This document shows, piece by piece, positions 1 to 8,832 of a stretch of DNA of 64,000 nt. The DNA lies in assembly GCF_000785535.1 (NCBI RefSeq), contig NZ_CP007595.1:62001-126000 (forward strand). Reading direction: 5' to 3'. The stretch's first letter is position 1, and each line of letters begins with the position of its first letter. The position numbers and the translations under genes are program-made. The DNA comes from Arthrobacter sp. PAMC 25486. GTDB taxonomy: Bacteria; Actinomycetota; Actinomycetes; Actinomycetales; Micrococcaceae. The notes under the pieces are model-generated. The model worked only from the letters and a program-made list of their open reading frames with translations, ran no database searches and had not been told where the DNA came from.

Positions 1-412
1 CGTCGTCCTCATCGACTGCCAGCCCTCCCTGGGCCTGTTAACAGTCAACGCCCTGACGGCTGCCCACGGTGTCATCATCCCGCTGATCTGCGAATTCTTC
101 GCCCTGCGCGCGGTCGCCCTGCTGGTGGAGACCATTGACAAGGTCCAGGACCGCCTGAACCCCGGCCTGCAGGTCGACGGCGTGTTGGCCACCATGTATG
201 ATTCCCGCACCTTGCACGGCCGTGAAGTCCTGGCCCGCCTGGTGGAAGCCTTTGGCGACAAGGTTTTCGAAACAGTGATCAAGCGCACCATCAAGTTCGC
301 CGACGCGTCCGTGGCCGCCGAACCCATCACGTCCTACGCGAGCAACCACCAGGGCGCCGAGTCCTACCGCCGGCTCGCCAAGGAACTGATCGCACGCGGC
401 GGCTCGCCCTAA
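1..412 (+). CDS. ParA/Soj-family ATPase, C-terminal part (5' end outside window)
   Basis: The reading frame is open from the window edge to the TAA at 410-412. The first residues, VVLIDCQPSLGLLTVNAL, match the Walker B region of ParA/MinD-type ATPases (the usual form is IDCPPSLG), followed by the typical helical C-terminal half. The next genes are scpA and scpB, which is the order of Rv1708-Rv1710 in M. tuberculosis, so this is the ScpAB-linked ParA-like protein (called PldP in corynebacteria), not the ParA of the parABS locus. It is expected to act on the nucleoid or at division sites. The Walker A half is not visible. The stop lies one base before the scpA start, so the genes are translationally coupled. 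Confidence 0.9.
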   Translation, partial: VVLIDCQPSLGLLTVNALTAAHGVIIPLICEFFALRAVALLVETIDKVQDRLNPGLQVDGVLATMYDSRTLHGREVLARLVEAFGDKVFETVIKRTIKFADASVAAEPITSYASNHQGAESYRRLAKELIARGGSP

Positions 413-413
413 C

Positions 414-1349
414 TTGAAGTCACCACAAGAAGTCGCGGGGATCGCGGCAGGCGCCACACACGAGGGCGCAGAACCGGACGCAGCAGTACCGGACGATGCG
501 CAACCTGGCGCCAGGCGCTTCGAGGTCAGGCTGGAGAACTTCACCGGTCCCTTCGACCTGCTCCTCGGCCTGATTTCCAAACATGAAATGGACATCACGG
601 ACGTCGCGATCGCCACCGTCACCGACGAGTTCATCAGCTACCTCAAGGCGCTGCAGGACATCGGCGAAGAGTGGGCCCTGGATGAGGCCAGCGAATTCCT
701 TGTGCTGGCCGCCACCCTCTTGGACCTGAAGGCCGCCCGTCTGCTGCCCGCCGGTGAGGTGGAGAACGACGACGACCTGGCCCTTCTGGAGGCCCGTGAC
801 CTTCTCTTCGCACGGCTTTTGCAATACAAGGCCTTCAAGGAAGTGGCCACCCTGATGGGTGGTGAACTTGACCGCGAGGCGAGGCGCTTCCCCCGCCAAG
901 TAGGGTTGGAACCCCATTTTGCCGCGCTACTGCCGGAACTTGTCTGGCGCCACACCCCGGAACAATTCGCCCAGCTGGCGGCCAAGGCCATGGAGGCCAG
1001 AGAGGCGCCCAGCACCGAAATTGGTTTGGCGCATTTGCATGTGGCGCCCGTCAGCGTCAGGGAGCAGGCAGCTCTCATGATGACGCTGCTCAAGGCGGGA
1101 GCGCCGCTTTCCTTCGCCACCCTGACCGCCGACGCCGACTCGGCCATGGTGGTCATTGCCCGTTTTTTGGCGCTCCTTGAACTGTTCCGGGACCAATTTA
1201 TCTCCTTTGACCAGCTGAACCCGCTGGGTGAACTGCTGGTGCGCTGGAACACCGATGCGGATGTGGCTGAGGCGGCGGCGAGTGATTTTGACAACGAAAC
1301 TGGCAGTCTTGCACCGGCTGGCGGGGGAGGCGGAGACAGTGGCGAGTGA
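414..1349 (+). CDS. scpA: Segregation and condensation protein A
   Basis: This is the kleisin subunit of the Smc-ScpA-ScpB condensin complex that compacts and segregates the chromosome. The hallmark N-terminal motif FEVRLENFTGPFDLLLGLI sits near residue 37, followed by the helical region and the C-terminal winged-helix part. The 311-residue length is slightly above usual because of an acidic, Ala/Pro-rich N-terminal extension and a Gly-rich tail. The proposed start is a TTG directly behind the stop of the ParA-like gene. No strong ribosome binding site precedes it, so re-initiation is likely. It overlaps scpB by 11 nt. Confidence 0.95.
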   Translation: MKSPQEVAGIAAGATHEGAEPDAAVPDDAQPGARRFEVRLENFTGPFDLLLGLISKHEMDITDVAIATVTDEFISYLKALQDIGEEWALDEASEFLVLAATLLDLKAARLLPAGEVENDDDLALLEARDLLFARLLQYKAFKEVATLMGGELDREARRFPRQVGLEPHFAALLPELVWRHTPEQFAQLAAKAMEAREAPSTEIGLAHLHVAPVSVREQAALMMTLLKAGAPLSFATLTADADSAMVVIARFLALLELFRDQFISFDQLNPLGELLVRWNTDADVAEAAASDFDNETGSLAPAGGGGGDSGE

Positions 1350-1935
1350 CAACAGTGAGGACATCGCAGGGGTGAAGGCTGCCCTGGAAGCCGTGCTGAT
1401 GGTGGTTGACGAGCCTGTTTCGGAAGAACAGTTGGCCGCCGTCACGGCCGTTCCCGTGGCCGTCATACGTGAGCAATTACACGAACTTGCACGGGAGTAC
1501 GACGGTTATACTAGGGAAGGTGGCACTGTACCGGTGCGCGGCTTTGAACTTCGGCAATTGGCCGGGGGATGGCGTGTTTATTCACGTGCCGCGTACGCCG
1601 AGATCGTGTCACAGTTTGTTGTGGACGGCCAAACGGCCCGGCTCACGCAGGCGGCCTTGGAAACCTTGGCGGTGATTGCCTACCGCCAGCCGGTCTCACG
1701 GGCCCGCGTTTCCGCCATTCGTGGTGTGAACGTGGACTCCGTAGTGAGGACGCTTGCGCAGCGCGGACTGATTGAGGAAGTGGGCACCGATCCGGTGTCC
1801 GGGGCATTCCTGTACCGGACCACGGCGTACTTTTTGGAACGGTTGGGAATGGGCAGCGTCGACGAGTTGCCGCAAATTGCACCGCACCTGCCCGGTCTTG
1901 AAAACCTCCAAGATTTTGACGATTCACACTTTTAG
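1339..1935 (+). CDS. scpB: Segregation and condensation protein B
   Basis: ScpB dimerises and binds ScpA in the bacterial condensin complex. The protein (198 aa) has the two winged-helix domains of the family, with the characteristic LTQAALETLAVIAYRQP followed by SRARVSAIRGVNVDSVVRTL. The GTG at 1339 is chosen over longer reading because a GGGGGAGG ribosome binding site lies 8-15 bases upstream and the sequence VASDNSEDIAGVKAALEAVL is where family homology begins. It overlaps the end of scpA, as is usual for this pair. Confidence 0.95.
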   Translation: MASDNSEDIAGVKAALEAVLMVVDEPVSEEQLAAVTAVPVAVIREQLHELAREYDGYTREGGTVPVRGFELRQLAGGWRVYSRAAYAEIVSQFVVDGQTARLTQAALETLAVIAYRQPVSRARVSAIRGVNVDSVVRTLAQRGLIEEVGTDPVSGAFLYRTTAYFLERLGMGSVDELPQIAPHLPGLENLQDFDDSHF

Positions 1936-1971
1936 CATGACCACAATATTTAGCACTTTAAGGACAAACTC

Positions 1972-3141
1972 ATGACACCGTCGCCCCGCTCCGGAAGTTC
2001 TTCCGGGCAGAACCAGCCGCGTGGCGGCAATCCCCGCTCCGGCGCCCCCAAATCCGGTGGCTTTAAATCCGGTGGCTTTAAGTCTGGCGCACCCAAGTCA
2101 GGCGGCCCCAGGTCGGGATCCAAGTCCAACGACAACGAGAAAAACCTCAAGCCGGGCGCTTTGCGCGCCGCAGGTTACAACGCCGACAGGGCTAATGCGG
2201 CCAGCGCGGGCGGTTACAAGTCCGGCGCACCCAAGCTGGGCGGCCCCAAGTCGGCCACCAACAAGCCGGGTGCCCGCAAGCCGTCCCAGACCGGCGCCCG
2301 CCCGTTCAAGAACGAGCAGTACGGCCGCACCGTCAGCCCAAGCAAGAACCGCCCCACCGAGCAGAACCGCCGCCCGTTGCGCACCACCGACGACATTGAC
2401 ATTCACAATGCCGAGGGCGTGCGCCTGCAAAAGGTCATGGCCATGGCCGGGGTTGCCTCCCGCCGCCTGTGTGAGGACATGATCATCGAAGGCCGCGTTC
2501 AGGTTGACGGCGTCACCGTGAACCAGCTGGGCCTGCGCGTTGACCCGGACGCCGTCGAGATTGTGGTTGATGGCATGACCATCCAGACCAACGACTCCAT
2601 GGTTTACATGGTGTTCAACAAGCCGCGCGGCGTCGTCTCCACCATGGAAGACCCCGAGGGCCGCCCCTGCATCAGCGACTACCTCAAGAGGCGCCAGACC
2701 AATGAGCGCCTGTTCCACGTAGGCCGTTTGGACACCGGCACCGAGGGCCTGCTGATTCTGACGAACGACGGCGAGCTTGCCAACCGCCTGAGCCACCCCA
2801 AATACGAGATCCCCAAGACCTACCTCGTCCAGGTGCGCGGACCGATGGCCCACGGCGTTGGTGCCCAGCTCAAGGACGGTGTGGAGCTGGAGGACGGCTG
2901 GCAGAAGGTTGACTCCTTCCGCCTGGTCGACTCAACGCCCGGCCACGTCCTGGCTGAAGTTGTTTTGCACTCCGGCAAGAACCGCATTGTCAGGCGTATG
3001 TTTGACGCTGTCGGCTACCCGGTTGAGCGCCTGGTCCGCGTGAAGTTTGGCCCCATCGCACTGGGTGACCAGCGCCAGGGCAGCATCCGCCTCCTCGGCC
3101 GCCATGAGGTGGGCTACCTCCGCTCCGACGTGGGGATGTAA
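1972..3141 (+). CDS. rluB: 23S rRNA pseudouridine synthase, RluB/RsuA family, with disordered N-terminal extension
   Basis: This enzyme isomerises a uridine of 23S rRNA to pseudouridine (RluB targets U2605 in E. coli). An S4 RNA-binding domain starts near residue 147 (VRLQKVMAMAGVASRR), followed by the catalytic RsuA-type domain with the motif GRLDTGTEGLLILTNDG (catalytic Asp) and KNRIVRRMFDAVGYPV near the end. The first 140 residues are low-complexity, rich in Lys, Ser, Gly and Pro, with SGGFKSG-type repeats and an exact 15-bp tandem duplication at 2050-2079. Such basic tails are common in actinobacterial homologues and probably add RNA affinity. It is in the conserved position after scpB. 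The TTTAAGGA upstream serves as ribosome binding site. Confidence 0.93.
   Translation: MTPSPRSGSSSGQNQPRGGNPRSGAPKSGGFKSGGFKSGAPKSGGPRSGSKSNDNEKNLKPGALRAAGYNADRANAASAGGYKSGAPKLGGPKSATNKPGARKPSQTGARPFKNEQYGRTVSPSKNRPTEQNRRPLRTTDDIDIHNAEGVRLQKVMAMAGVASRRLCEDMIIEGRVQVDGVTVNQLGLRVDPDAVEIVVDGMTIQTNDSMVYMVFNKPRGVVSTMEDPEGRPCISDYLKRRQTNERLFHVGRLDTGTEGLLILTNDGELANRLSHPKYEIPKTYLVQVRGPMAHGVGAQLKDGVELEDGWQKVDSFRLVDSTPGHVLAEVVLHSGKNRIVRRMFDAVGYPVERLVRVKFGPIALGDQRQGSIRLLGRHEVGYLRSDVGM
2050..2079 (+). repeat. 15-bp tandem duplication inside rluB
   Basis: Two identical 15-bp units (AAATCCGGTGGCTTT) are directly adjacent and encode KSGGF twice. They lie in the disordered tail of the pseudouridine synthase, where length variation should be tolerated. 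Confidence 0.85.
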
Positions 3142-3149
3142 GCAAGTAG

Positions 3150-4253
3150 ATGAATCCTTCGCACTTGAGCGGGCCTGTGCTGGTCCTTGGCAGCGGGCTG
3201 CTGGGGGCCAGCATTGGTTTGGGGCTGCGCGCCCGCGGCATTGACGTGGTGCTCAGCGACCCCTCACCCTCTGCCCAGGCAGTGGCCGTAGACATTGGCG
3301 CCGGGCGCGCCTTCAGCACCGCCGAGGAGCTGCACCCCGAGCTGGTGGTTGTGGCGGCACCGCCTGATGTCACCGCCCAGGTAGTGGCGGCCGCGCTCCT
3401 GCGGTACCCGTCCGCCGTCGTGGTTGACATTGCCAGCGTCAAGGGCGCCATCCTGGCCGAACTTGAGGCCATGGATGCCTTGCCGGCGGACTCCCTTGAA
3501 CGCTATGTGGGCACGCACCCCATGGCCGGGCGGGAACGTTCAGGGCCGGTGGCGGCCCGCGGCGAGCTGTTCAACTCCATGCCGTGGGTGTTGTGCCCGT
3601 CGGAGGCCAGCGGCGCGCACGCCCTCAAGGTGGCACATTCGCTGGCGATTGACCTGGACGCCGTCGTCTTCCGTTTCACTCCGGACGAGCACGACGGCGC
3701 CGTGGCTCTCGTCTCGCACCTGCCGCAGGTCATGGCCTCCCTCATGGCCAGTCGGCTGGCGGAAACACCGTCGGCCTCGCTGTCCCTGGCCGGAAACGGG
3801 CTGCGGGACGTGACCCGTATTGCAGCCAGCGACCCCGCCCTGTGGGTGCAGATTCTTGGTGCGAACGCACCGAAACTACTGGAGATCATGCAAGGGGTTC
3901 GGACGGACCTGGACCGGCTGATCAACACGCTCACTGCACCCACCGCTCCGGGGGCGCGGCTGGATTTGGCGCAGCTGATGACAGAAGGCAACGAAGGCCA
4001 AAGCCGGATTCCGGGCAAGCACGGCGGCCCCGCCCAGCAATACTCGTGGCTGACGGTGCTCGTTGATGACAAGCCCGGGCAGATCGCCAGCCTGTTGACG
4101 GAGATTGGTGAGATTGGCGTCAACGTTGAAGACCTGCGCCTTGACCACTCGGCAGGGCTGCAGGTGGGCATGGTGGAGCTTTCGGTCTTGCCCGCCAAGC
4201 GTGTGGCCCTCGTGGAAGATTTGATGGAACGTGGCTGGAAGGTAATCCAATGA
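3150..4253 (+). CDS. tyrA: Prephenate dehydrogenase with C-terminal ACT domain
   Basis: It converts prephenate to 4-hydroxyphenylpyruvate with NAD(P)+ in tyrosine synthesis. A Rossmann motif VLGSGLLGASIGLGL is at residues 10-25. The catalytic-site segment GTHPMAGRERSG is near residue 121, and the helical dimerisation domain contains HDGAVALVSHLPQ. Residues from about 290 onward (YSWLTVLVDDKPGQIASLL) form an ACT domain, the usual site of tyrosine feedback inhibition. It follows rluB by 8 bases and its stop overlaps the cmk start (ATGA), placing it inside the operon. An insertion of tyrA here is typical of Micrococcaceae. Confidence 0.93.
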   Translation: MNPSHLSGPVLVLGSGLLGASIGLGLRARGIDVVLSDPSPSAQAVAVDIGAGRAFSTAEELHPELVVVAAPPDVTAQVVAAALLRYPSAVVVDIASVKGAILAELEAMDALPADSLERYVGTHPMAGRERSGPVAARGELFNSMPWVLCPSEASGAHALKVAHSLAIDLDAVVFRFTPDEHDGAVALVSHLPQVMASLMASRLAETPSASLSLAGNGLRDVTRIAASDPALWVQILGANAPKLLEIMQGVRTDLDRLINTLTAPTAPGARLDLAQLMTEGNEGQSRIPGKHGGPAQQYSWLTVLVDDKPGQIASLLTEIGEIGVNVEDLRLDHSAGLQVGMVELSVLPAKRVALVEDLMERGWKVIQ

Positions 4254-5008
4254 ACAACGCTGAACTGAACAACGCTGAACTGAACAACACCGATGCGGAC
4301 AGCGCCGACGAGCGTGCGCTGCGCCAGGGCAAGTCCCTGGTCGTCGCCGTTGACGGCCCGTCCGGATCCGGCAAATCCAGTGTGTCCAAGGCCGTTGCCC
4401 AGCGCCTCGGCCTGGCCTTCCTGGACACGGGCGCCATGTACCGTTCCGTGGCCTGGCACTGCCTGAACGGGCGCATCAGCTTTAGCAACACCGCCGCCGT
4501 CGAGGCCGCCGCACGCACCATCGTCATGGAACAGAGCATGGTTCCCGAGACCGAACTGGTCAGGGTCAACGGCATCAACGTCACCGAGGCCATCCGGGAA
4601 CCCAAAATTTCCGAGGCTGTCAGCGCCGTCGCCACCAACCTGGGTGCCCGGGCGCAGCTGGTGCGCCGCCAGCAGGAACTCATTGCAGAACATGGCCACC
4701 GCATCGTGGTTGAAGGCAGGGACATCACCACCGTGGTCGCCCCCAATGCCGAGGCCCGCCTGATCCTGACTGCCAGCGAAGAAGCCCGCCTGCGCCGCCG
4801 CGGCTTGCAGCTCGGCGGCACCCAGAGTGCCGAACAGCTCGCCGAACAGGTCCTCGCACGCGACGCGAAGGACGCAACGGTCGTTGACTTCCAGCGCGCC
4901 GCCGACGGCGTATACACGGTTGACTCCTCCGACCTGGACTTCGAACAGACCGTCGACGCCGTCATTGGCGTTATCCGCCAGGCCGTCAAAGCAGGCCCGG
5001 CTGGATGA
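4250..5008 (+). CDS. cmk: Cytidylate kinase
   Basis: It phosphorylates CMP and dCMP using ATP. The P-loop VDGPSGSGKSSVSKAVAQRLG starts near residue 34, followed by the CMP-binding segment FLDTGAMYR and, further on, the conserved VVEGRDITTVVAPNA and LTASEEARLRRR. The 252 residues include about 25 extra N-terminal residues made of a repeated NNAEL unit, coded by a 15-bp tandem duplication at 4253-4282. The start ATG overlaps the tyrA stop (ATGA), and the downstream acyltransferase start overlaps the cmk stop in the same manner. Confidence 0.95.
   Translation: MNNAELNNAELNNTDADSADERALRQGKSLVVAVDGPSGSGKSSVSKAVAQRLGLAFLDTGAMYRSVAWHCLNGRISFSNTAAVEAAARTIVMEQSMVPETELVRVNGINVTEAIREPKISEAVSAVATNLGARAQLVRRQQELIAEHGHRIVVEGRDITTVVAPNAEARLILTASEEARLRRRGLQLGGTQSAEQLAEQVLARDAKDATVVDFQRAADGVYTVDSSDLDFEQTVDAVIGVIRQAVKAGPAG
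4253..4282 (+). repeat. 15-bp tandem duplication at the cmk 5' end
   Basis: Two identical copies of AACAACGCTGAACTG follow the start codon, with a partial third copy (AACAAC). They encode NNAELNNAELNN, a non-conserved leader to the kinase. Confidence 0.85.
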
Positions 5009-5727
5009 GCACCAAGGAAAAACCGTTGCGTGTTTTGACGGGCGCCCCGCCGCCCTGGAAAACCCGCTGGAGCAGGCCGTTGGGACGTGTCATTGACCAT
5101 GTGGTGTACACAACCACTGTTACGGGGCGAGAGCACATTCCAACAGGTGGCCCGGTGGTGTTTGCCGCCAACCACCTGAGCTACCTTGACGGACCCGTCA
5201 TGGTGGGCGCCAGCAACCGCTACATGCACGTCATGGTCCGCCACGACATGTTCAAGGGAATACTGGGCCGGGTATTGCACGCCTCCGGACAGATCCCCGT
5301 GAACCGTGACGGGGACCGGGCAGCGCTGCAATACGCCAAAGCCGTCCTTGACCGGGGTGACTGCGTGGGAATCCTGCCGGAAGGCACCCGGGGGAGTGGG
5401 CACGCCGCAACCGTGAGCAGCGGAGTGGCGTGGCTGGCACTTAACTCGGTGGCCGCCGTCGTGCCTGTTGCCATTCTGGGCACCCGGCGCAGCGGGGAAC
5501 ACCGCAACAAGATTCCGGCACCGCGGCGCAAGCTGCACGTGGTGTTTGGGGAGCCGTTGATGATCACGCGTGAGCCGGGAGTTTCCGGGCGTGTTTCAAT
5601 GGACAGAGCAACCGAACAAATCCGCCTGCGGCTGGCGGGTCACATTGCCGCCGCACAGACCGCAACTGGGCAGGATTTGCCTGCGGACGATGACCTATCT
5701 TCAAAGCATAAAGGACAGCAACCATGA
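5005..5727 (+). CDS. 1-acyl-sn-glycerol-3-phosphate acyltransferase (PlsC family)
   Basis: A lysophospholipid acyltransferase expected to add the second acyl chain to lysophosphatidate at the inner membrane face. The catalytic HX4D motif appears as [11 protein letters not shown] near residue 56, and the substrate-binding motif as [11 protein letters not shown] near residue 122. At 240 aa it is normal for the family. It is placed between cmk and der with four-base ATGA overlaps on both sides, so it is co-translated with ribosome-maturation genes. A second paralogue lies at 41496-42299. The exact acyl acceptor cannot be told from sequence. Confidence 0.88.
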   Translation: MSTKEKPLRVLTGAPPPWKTRWSRPLGRVIDHVVYTTTVTGREHIPTGGPVVFAANHLSYLDGPVMVGASNRYMHVMVRHDMFKGILGRVLHASGQIPVNRDGDRAALQYAKAVLDRGDCVGILPEGTRGSGHAATVSSGVAWLALNSVAAVVPVAILGTRRSGEHRNKIPAPRRKLHVVFGEPLMITREPGVSGRVSMDRATEQIRLRLAGHIAAAQTATGQDLPADDDLSSKHKGQQP

Positions 5728-7265
5728 GCGACCCCAAGTCAGCCACATCCGGCGAGGACCAGGAATACGTGCCCACCGGCACCGACCAGATCGCTGAGCG
5801 GGTGGCGGCCATCTCCGACGAGGACGCCGACGCCCGCGCGGCCGGGCTGCTGGCCGGCCTGGCGAACTACGAGCTCGACGCCGATGATGCAGCACTGCTG
5901 TCCGGCGAGTTCGAGGACGGTTCCGACTTTGATCCGACCCGTCAGAACCCGGTGCTGGCCATCGTGGGACGGCCCAACGTGGGCAAGTCCACGCTGGTGA
6001 ACCGTATCCTTGGCCGCCGCGAGGCAGTTGTGGAGGACACCCCCGGTGTCACCCGCGACCGCGTCCAGTACGAGGCCAACTGGAACGGGCGCCACTTCAC
6101 CCTCGTGGACACCGGCGGTTGGGAACGCGATGCCCGCGGCCTGGACCTGCGCGTGGCCGAACAGGCCGAGATCGCCGTTGAAATGGCTGATGCCGTGCTG
6201 CTCGTGGTGGATGCGATTGTTGGCATCACCGCGTCGGACGAAGCCATTGTGCGGATGCTGCGCAAGGCCAAGAAGCCGGTCATCCTCATCGGCAACAAGA
6301 TTGACGACCTCGTTCAGGAAGCCGACGCGGCCATGCTGTGGGGCCTCGGACTGGGTGAGCCGATGCCGGTTTCCGCCGTGCACGGCCGCGGTGTTGCCGA
6401 CATGCTCGACCGTGTCATGGAGGTCCTGCCGGAGTTCTCCGCCGTCGCCGGACTGGAACGCACCGGAGGACCCCGCCGCATCGCGCTGCTGGGACGTCCG
6501 AACGTGGGTAAATCCTCGCTGCTGAACAAGCTGGCCGGGACCGAGCGTGTGGTGGTCGACAACGTTGCAGGCACCACCCGCGACCCTGTTGACGAGCTCA
6601 TCGAGTTGGGCGATCGCACCTGGCGCTTCGTGGACACGGCAGGCATCCGCCGCCGCGTCCACATGGCTCAGGGTGCTGACTTCTATGCCTCACTGCGCAC
6701 CCAGACAGCCCTGGAAAAGGCCGAAGTCGCCGTTGTGCTCATTGCGGTGGATGAGGTGCTCAGCGAGCAGGATGTGCGCATCCTGCAGCTGGCCATCGAA
6801 TCCGGCCGGGCACTGGTGCTGGCGTTCAACAAGTGGGACTTGATGGACGACGAGCGCCGCAAGTACCTGGAACGCGAAATTGAAACCGACCTGGCCCACG
6901 TGGAGTGGGCACCCCGCGTGAACATTTCGGCCAAGACCGGCTGGCACAAGGACAAGCTGGTGCCTGCCCTGGACCTGGCCCTGGAAAACTGGGACCGACG
7001 CATCCCCACGGGCCGCCTGAACGCGTTCCTGGGCGAACTCGTCTCCGAGCACCCGCACCCCGTGCGCGGTGGCAAGCAGCCCCGTATCCTGTTCGGCACC
7101 CAGGTCTCCAACCGTCCGCCCAAGTTCGTCCTGTTCACCACAGGCTTCCTGGACCCCGGATACCGCCGCTTCATCACGCGCCGCCTGCGTGAGACGTTCG
7201 GTTTCGAGGGCACGCCCATCGAGGTCAACATGCGCGTGCGTGAAAAGCGCAGTAAGAAGAAGTAG
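5724..7265 (+). CDS. der: Ribosome-assembly GTPase Der (EngA)
   Basis: Der is an essential tandem GTPase for 50S subunit maturation. Two G domains are visible: first P-loop [13 protein letters not shown] near residue 78 and second [13 protein letters not shown] near residue 257, each with DTGG/DTAG switch II segments and NKxD motifs (NKIDD, NKWDL). A C-terminal KH-like domain follows, ending in a basic EKRSKKK tail. The 513-residue length exceeds that of E. coli Der because of an acidic N-terminal extension of about 70 residues, usual in actinobacteria. It is the last gene of the scp-cmk-der operon. Confidence 0.96.
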   Translation: MSDPKSATSGEDQEYVPTGTDQIAERVAAISDEDADARAAGLLAGLANYELDADDAALLSGEFEDGSDFDPTRQNPVLAIVGRPNVGKSTLVNRILGRREAVVEDTPGVTRDRVQYEANWNGRHFTLVDTGGWERDARGLDLRVAEQAEIAVEMADAVLLVVDAIVGITASDEAIVRMLRKAKKPVILIGNKIDDLVQEADAAMLWGLGLGEPMPVSAVHGRGVADMLDRVMEVLPEFSAVAGLERTGGPRRIALLGRPNVGKSSLLNKLAGTERVVVDNVAGTTRDPVDELIELGDRTWRFVDTAGIRRRVHMAQGADFYASLRTQTALEKAEVAVVLIAVDEVLSEQDVRILQLAIESGRALVLAFNKWDLMDDERRKYLEREIETDLAHVEWAPRVNISAKTGWHKDKLVPALDLALENWDRRIPTGRLNAFLGELVSEHPHPVRGGKQPRILFGTQVSNRPPKFVLFTTGFLDPGYRRFITRRLRETFGFEGTPIEVNMRVREKRSKKK

Positions 7266-7273
7266 CTCCATGC

Positions 7274-7312
7274 CTCATGCCCGGTGCGGACAGGCTTCCG
7301 GCCGGGCATGAG
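7274..7312 (+). terminator. Hairpin at the end of the scp-der operon
   Basis: An 11-bp perfect stem, CTCATGCCCGG (7274-7284) with CCGGGCATGAG (7302-7312), begins 8 bases after the der stop. There is no U-tract, as is common for operon-end hairpins in high-GC actinobacteria. Confidence 0.6.
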
Positions 7313-7410
7313 ATGGCGATCACAGCCAAAGTGGTCAAAGTGGTACAAAATATGGGGTAAACTTTTTCCGGTGGTTCAGCCGCGGGAGATAGTTTCCCAA
7401 GATGAACGAT

Positions 7411-7484
7411 CGGGCTGTAGCGCAGCTTGGTAGCGCACCTGACTGGGGGTCAGGGGGTCGCAGGTTCAAATCCTGTCAGCCCGA
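7411..7484 (+). tRNA. tRNA-Pro (anticodon GGG)
   Basis: A complete cloverleaf can be folded: acceptor CGGGCTG with CAGCCCG, D-arm GCGC-AGCTTGGTA-GCGC, anticodon stem CCTGA/TCAGG around the loop CTGGGGG (anticodon GGG, reading CCC), and a T-arm containing GGTTCAAATCC. The discriminator base is A. The CCA end is not fully encoded. It is followed directly by an intrinsic terminator. Confidence 0.97.
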
Positions 7485-7493
7485 CCGATACGA

Positions 7494-7537
7494 AACCGCT
7501 CAAACACTGGGAACACCCGGAGTTTGGGCGGTTTTTT
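7494..7537 (+). terminator. Intrinsic terminator of tRNA-Pro
   Basis: A 12-bp stem with one G-T pair, AACCGCTCAAAC (7494-7505) and GTTTGGGCGGTT (7522-7533), is followed by a run of Ts. It is the classic rho-independent form and lies 10 bases behind the tRNA. Confidence 0.9.
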
Positions 7538-7548
7538 GTTGCCCTTTT

Positions 7549-7620
7549 GCAAAAAGGACGGCGGTTGCGGTTAAAGCCGGTGTTCTAACGCCGGCTTTAA
7601 CCGCAAACGCCGTCCCTTTC
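7549..7620. repeat. Intergenic hairpin repeat, family A, copy 1
   Basis: This is a long imperfect inverted repeat with arms 7549-7580 and 7591-7620. The inner 16 bp (TTGCGGTTAAAGCCGG) are perfect, around a 10-nt loop containing TCTAACG. The outer part shares GCAAAAAGGACGGCG and AACGCCGTCC with the copies at 36693-36767 and 51593-51670, so this is a dispersed repeat and not a simple terminator. Confidence 0.85.
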
Positions 7621-7965
7621 GTGGAGGCGCCCGTTGGAACTGCCCGATGTTGCCTCAGCCGGCCGGATACCGTGTAGACACACTTCGAATCGTCATGGCT
7701 GCCCCGGAACTGGGTTGGTGCCGCCACGGGCCGTTCCTCGGTGGGAGAGAAACATATCCTTCGTCATCGAGTCCGGAAACAACCGCCCCTGATGTTGCGC
7801 CACAAAAGCGAAAGCGCTGTCCGGAGCCAATAACTCTCCGGCCAGTGCCTCTACATCCAGAAATCAGCGCTGCGAGACCTGCATGCCCTGCATGCAACAT
7901 GCCCTAGAGACCCCACCGAAAACCAAGGAGGCGCGCCACAACCATCGTAAATAATCAGCGGAGTC
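7621..7965. other. Non-coding stretch without recognised content
   Basis: This lies between the family A repeat and the 3' end of the minus-strand membrane protein gene. Short open frames on both strands have no family resemblance and no convincing start sites. I see no RNA gene or mobile element here. Confidence 0.5.
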
Positions 7966-8586
7966 TTACGAGACTGTGATGGTCAACAGCGCCACCACGG
8001 CAAACGCAACCATGCCATTGAGGATCCAAGCCAGCGTCTTCCAGTCTTCCCTCCCCACCCAGCAAAGAAGCGCTCCCAATGCGAAGGCCAGGCCGAACAT
8101 CACGAGTGAAAGAACGCTGTCTTCGTGTGGCTTCTCGAAGACGCCGCCGCCCGCCCGCCACAGGGTCGAGGCGGCGGGCAGCCCCAACCCGGCAAGGCCG
8201 ATCACCCCAACGTCAAGCCCGAGAAGGTTTCCGGGCGCCGCTTCTTTCTCGGGCAGCCCACCCCGGATGATTGCCTTGCGCTGCGGGTGGAACAACGCCG
8301 AGCGCCCCAGCGGGCGGACTACCAGGATCAATGCTGCTATTCCCAAAGTGAACTGAAAAAGAGTGGCGGCAGCATCTGGAATCAGGAACAAATCAGCATG
8401 CCTGTCCCAGCCGAAGTCAAGGCTGTCGCTTTCCGGTTGGGAGATCCCCGGGCTGAGCATCTTGCGCCCCTCCCCAAACAGGACCAGGAAGATGAATGCC
8501 CCCAAAGCGGCAAAGAAGCGAAACGCCAACATCGACCAAGGAAAACGCCGACCTTTGCGCGAGGTTCTGGCCGAGTGCGTCAACAT
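7966..8586 (-). CDS. Membrane protein of unknown function, paralogue of 11519-12352
   Basis: A 206-residue protein with about four hydrophobic segments: near residues 18-40, 70-88, 120-138 and two close ones at the C-terminus. I do not recognise the family. The C-terminal third contains LWRAGGGVFEKPHED followed by a hydrophobic stretch and TLAWILNGM. Nearly the same arrangement (LWRVGGGIFENPQED and ALAWLLCGM) occurs in the protein encoded at 11519-12352, so the two are paralogues. Both also carry a segment of the type FHPQRKAIIRGG / LHPERAAVLRGG before a loop. Transcription runs leftwards toward tRNA-Pro, and the upstream region holds several perfect palindromes. Confidence 0.75.
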   Translation of the reverse strand: MLTHSARTSRKGRRFPWSMLAFRFFAALGAFIFLVLFGEGRKMLSPGISQPESDSLDFGWDRHADLFLIPDAAATLFQFTLGIAALILVVRPLGRSALFHPQRKAIIRGGLPEKEAAPGNLLGLDVGVIGLAGLGLPAASTLWRAGGGVFEKPHEDSVLSLVMFGLAFALGALLCWVGREDWKTLAWILNGMVAFAVVALLTITVS

Positions 8587-8656
8587 GAGTGGACTCCTGA
8601 CTATTTACCGACTCGGAAACAGCGGCCGGGCACGCCGGCCGATGTGGGGGTTCTTC

Positions 8657-8739
8657 CCTGCTTAAGCAGGTACGCACGGTCCGCTAGCGGACCAGGTCCC
8701 GGCCATCTGGGCAATGCGCCCGGGTTACCCGGGACCGGT
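8657..8739. promoter_or_regulatory. Cluster of palindromes in a divergent intergenic region
   Basis: Three palindromes are lined up between the divergent membrane-protein and DUF488 genes: CCTGCTTAAGCAGG (8657-8670), GGTCCGCTAGCGGACC (8678-8693) and CCCGGGTTACCCGGG (8719-8733). A short ACCGGT follows. They could be operators for one or both genes or the base of an RNA structure. No known regulator motif is recognised. Confidence 0.5.
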
Positions 8740-8832
8740 GTCATTTTCGCAGGGATACTCTACGTTCGGCTGTTTCATGCCCAAAGCGGGTGGGCAGGAG
8801 TGCGGCTACCATGGGCACTACGGGAGGCAGCC

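Noticed and set aside
8125..8832. Upstream extension of the DUF488 frame
   Set aside because: It is antisense to the membrane-protein gene and has no homology; ATG 8833 has GGGAGG upstream.
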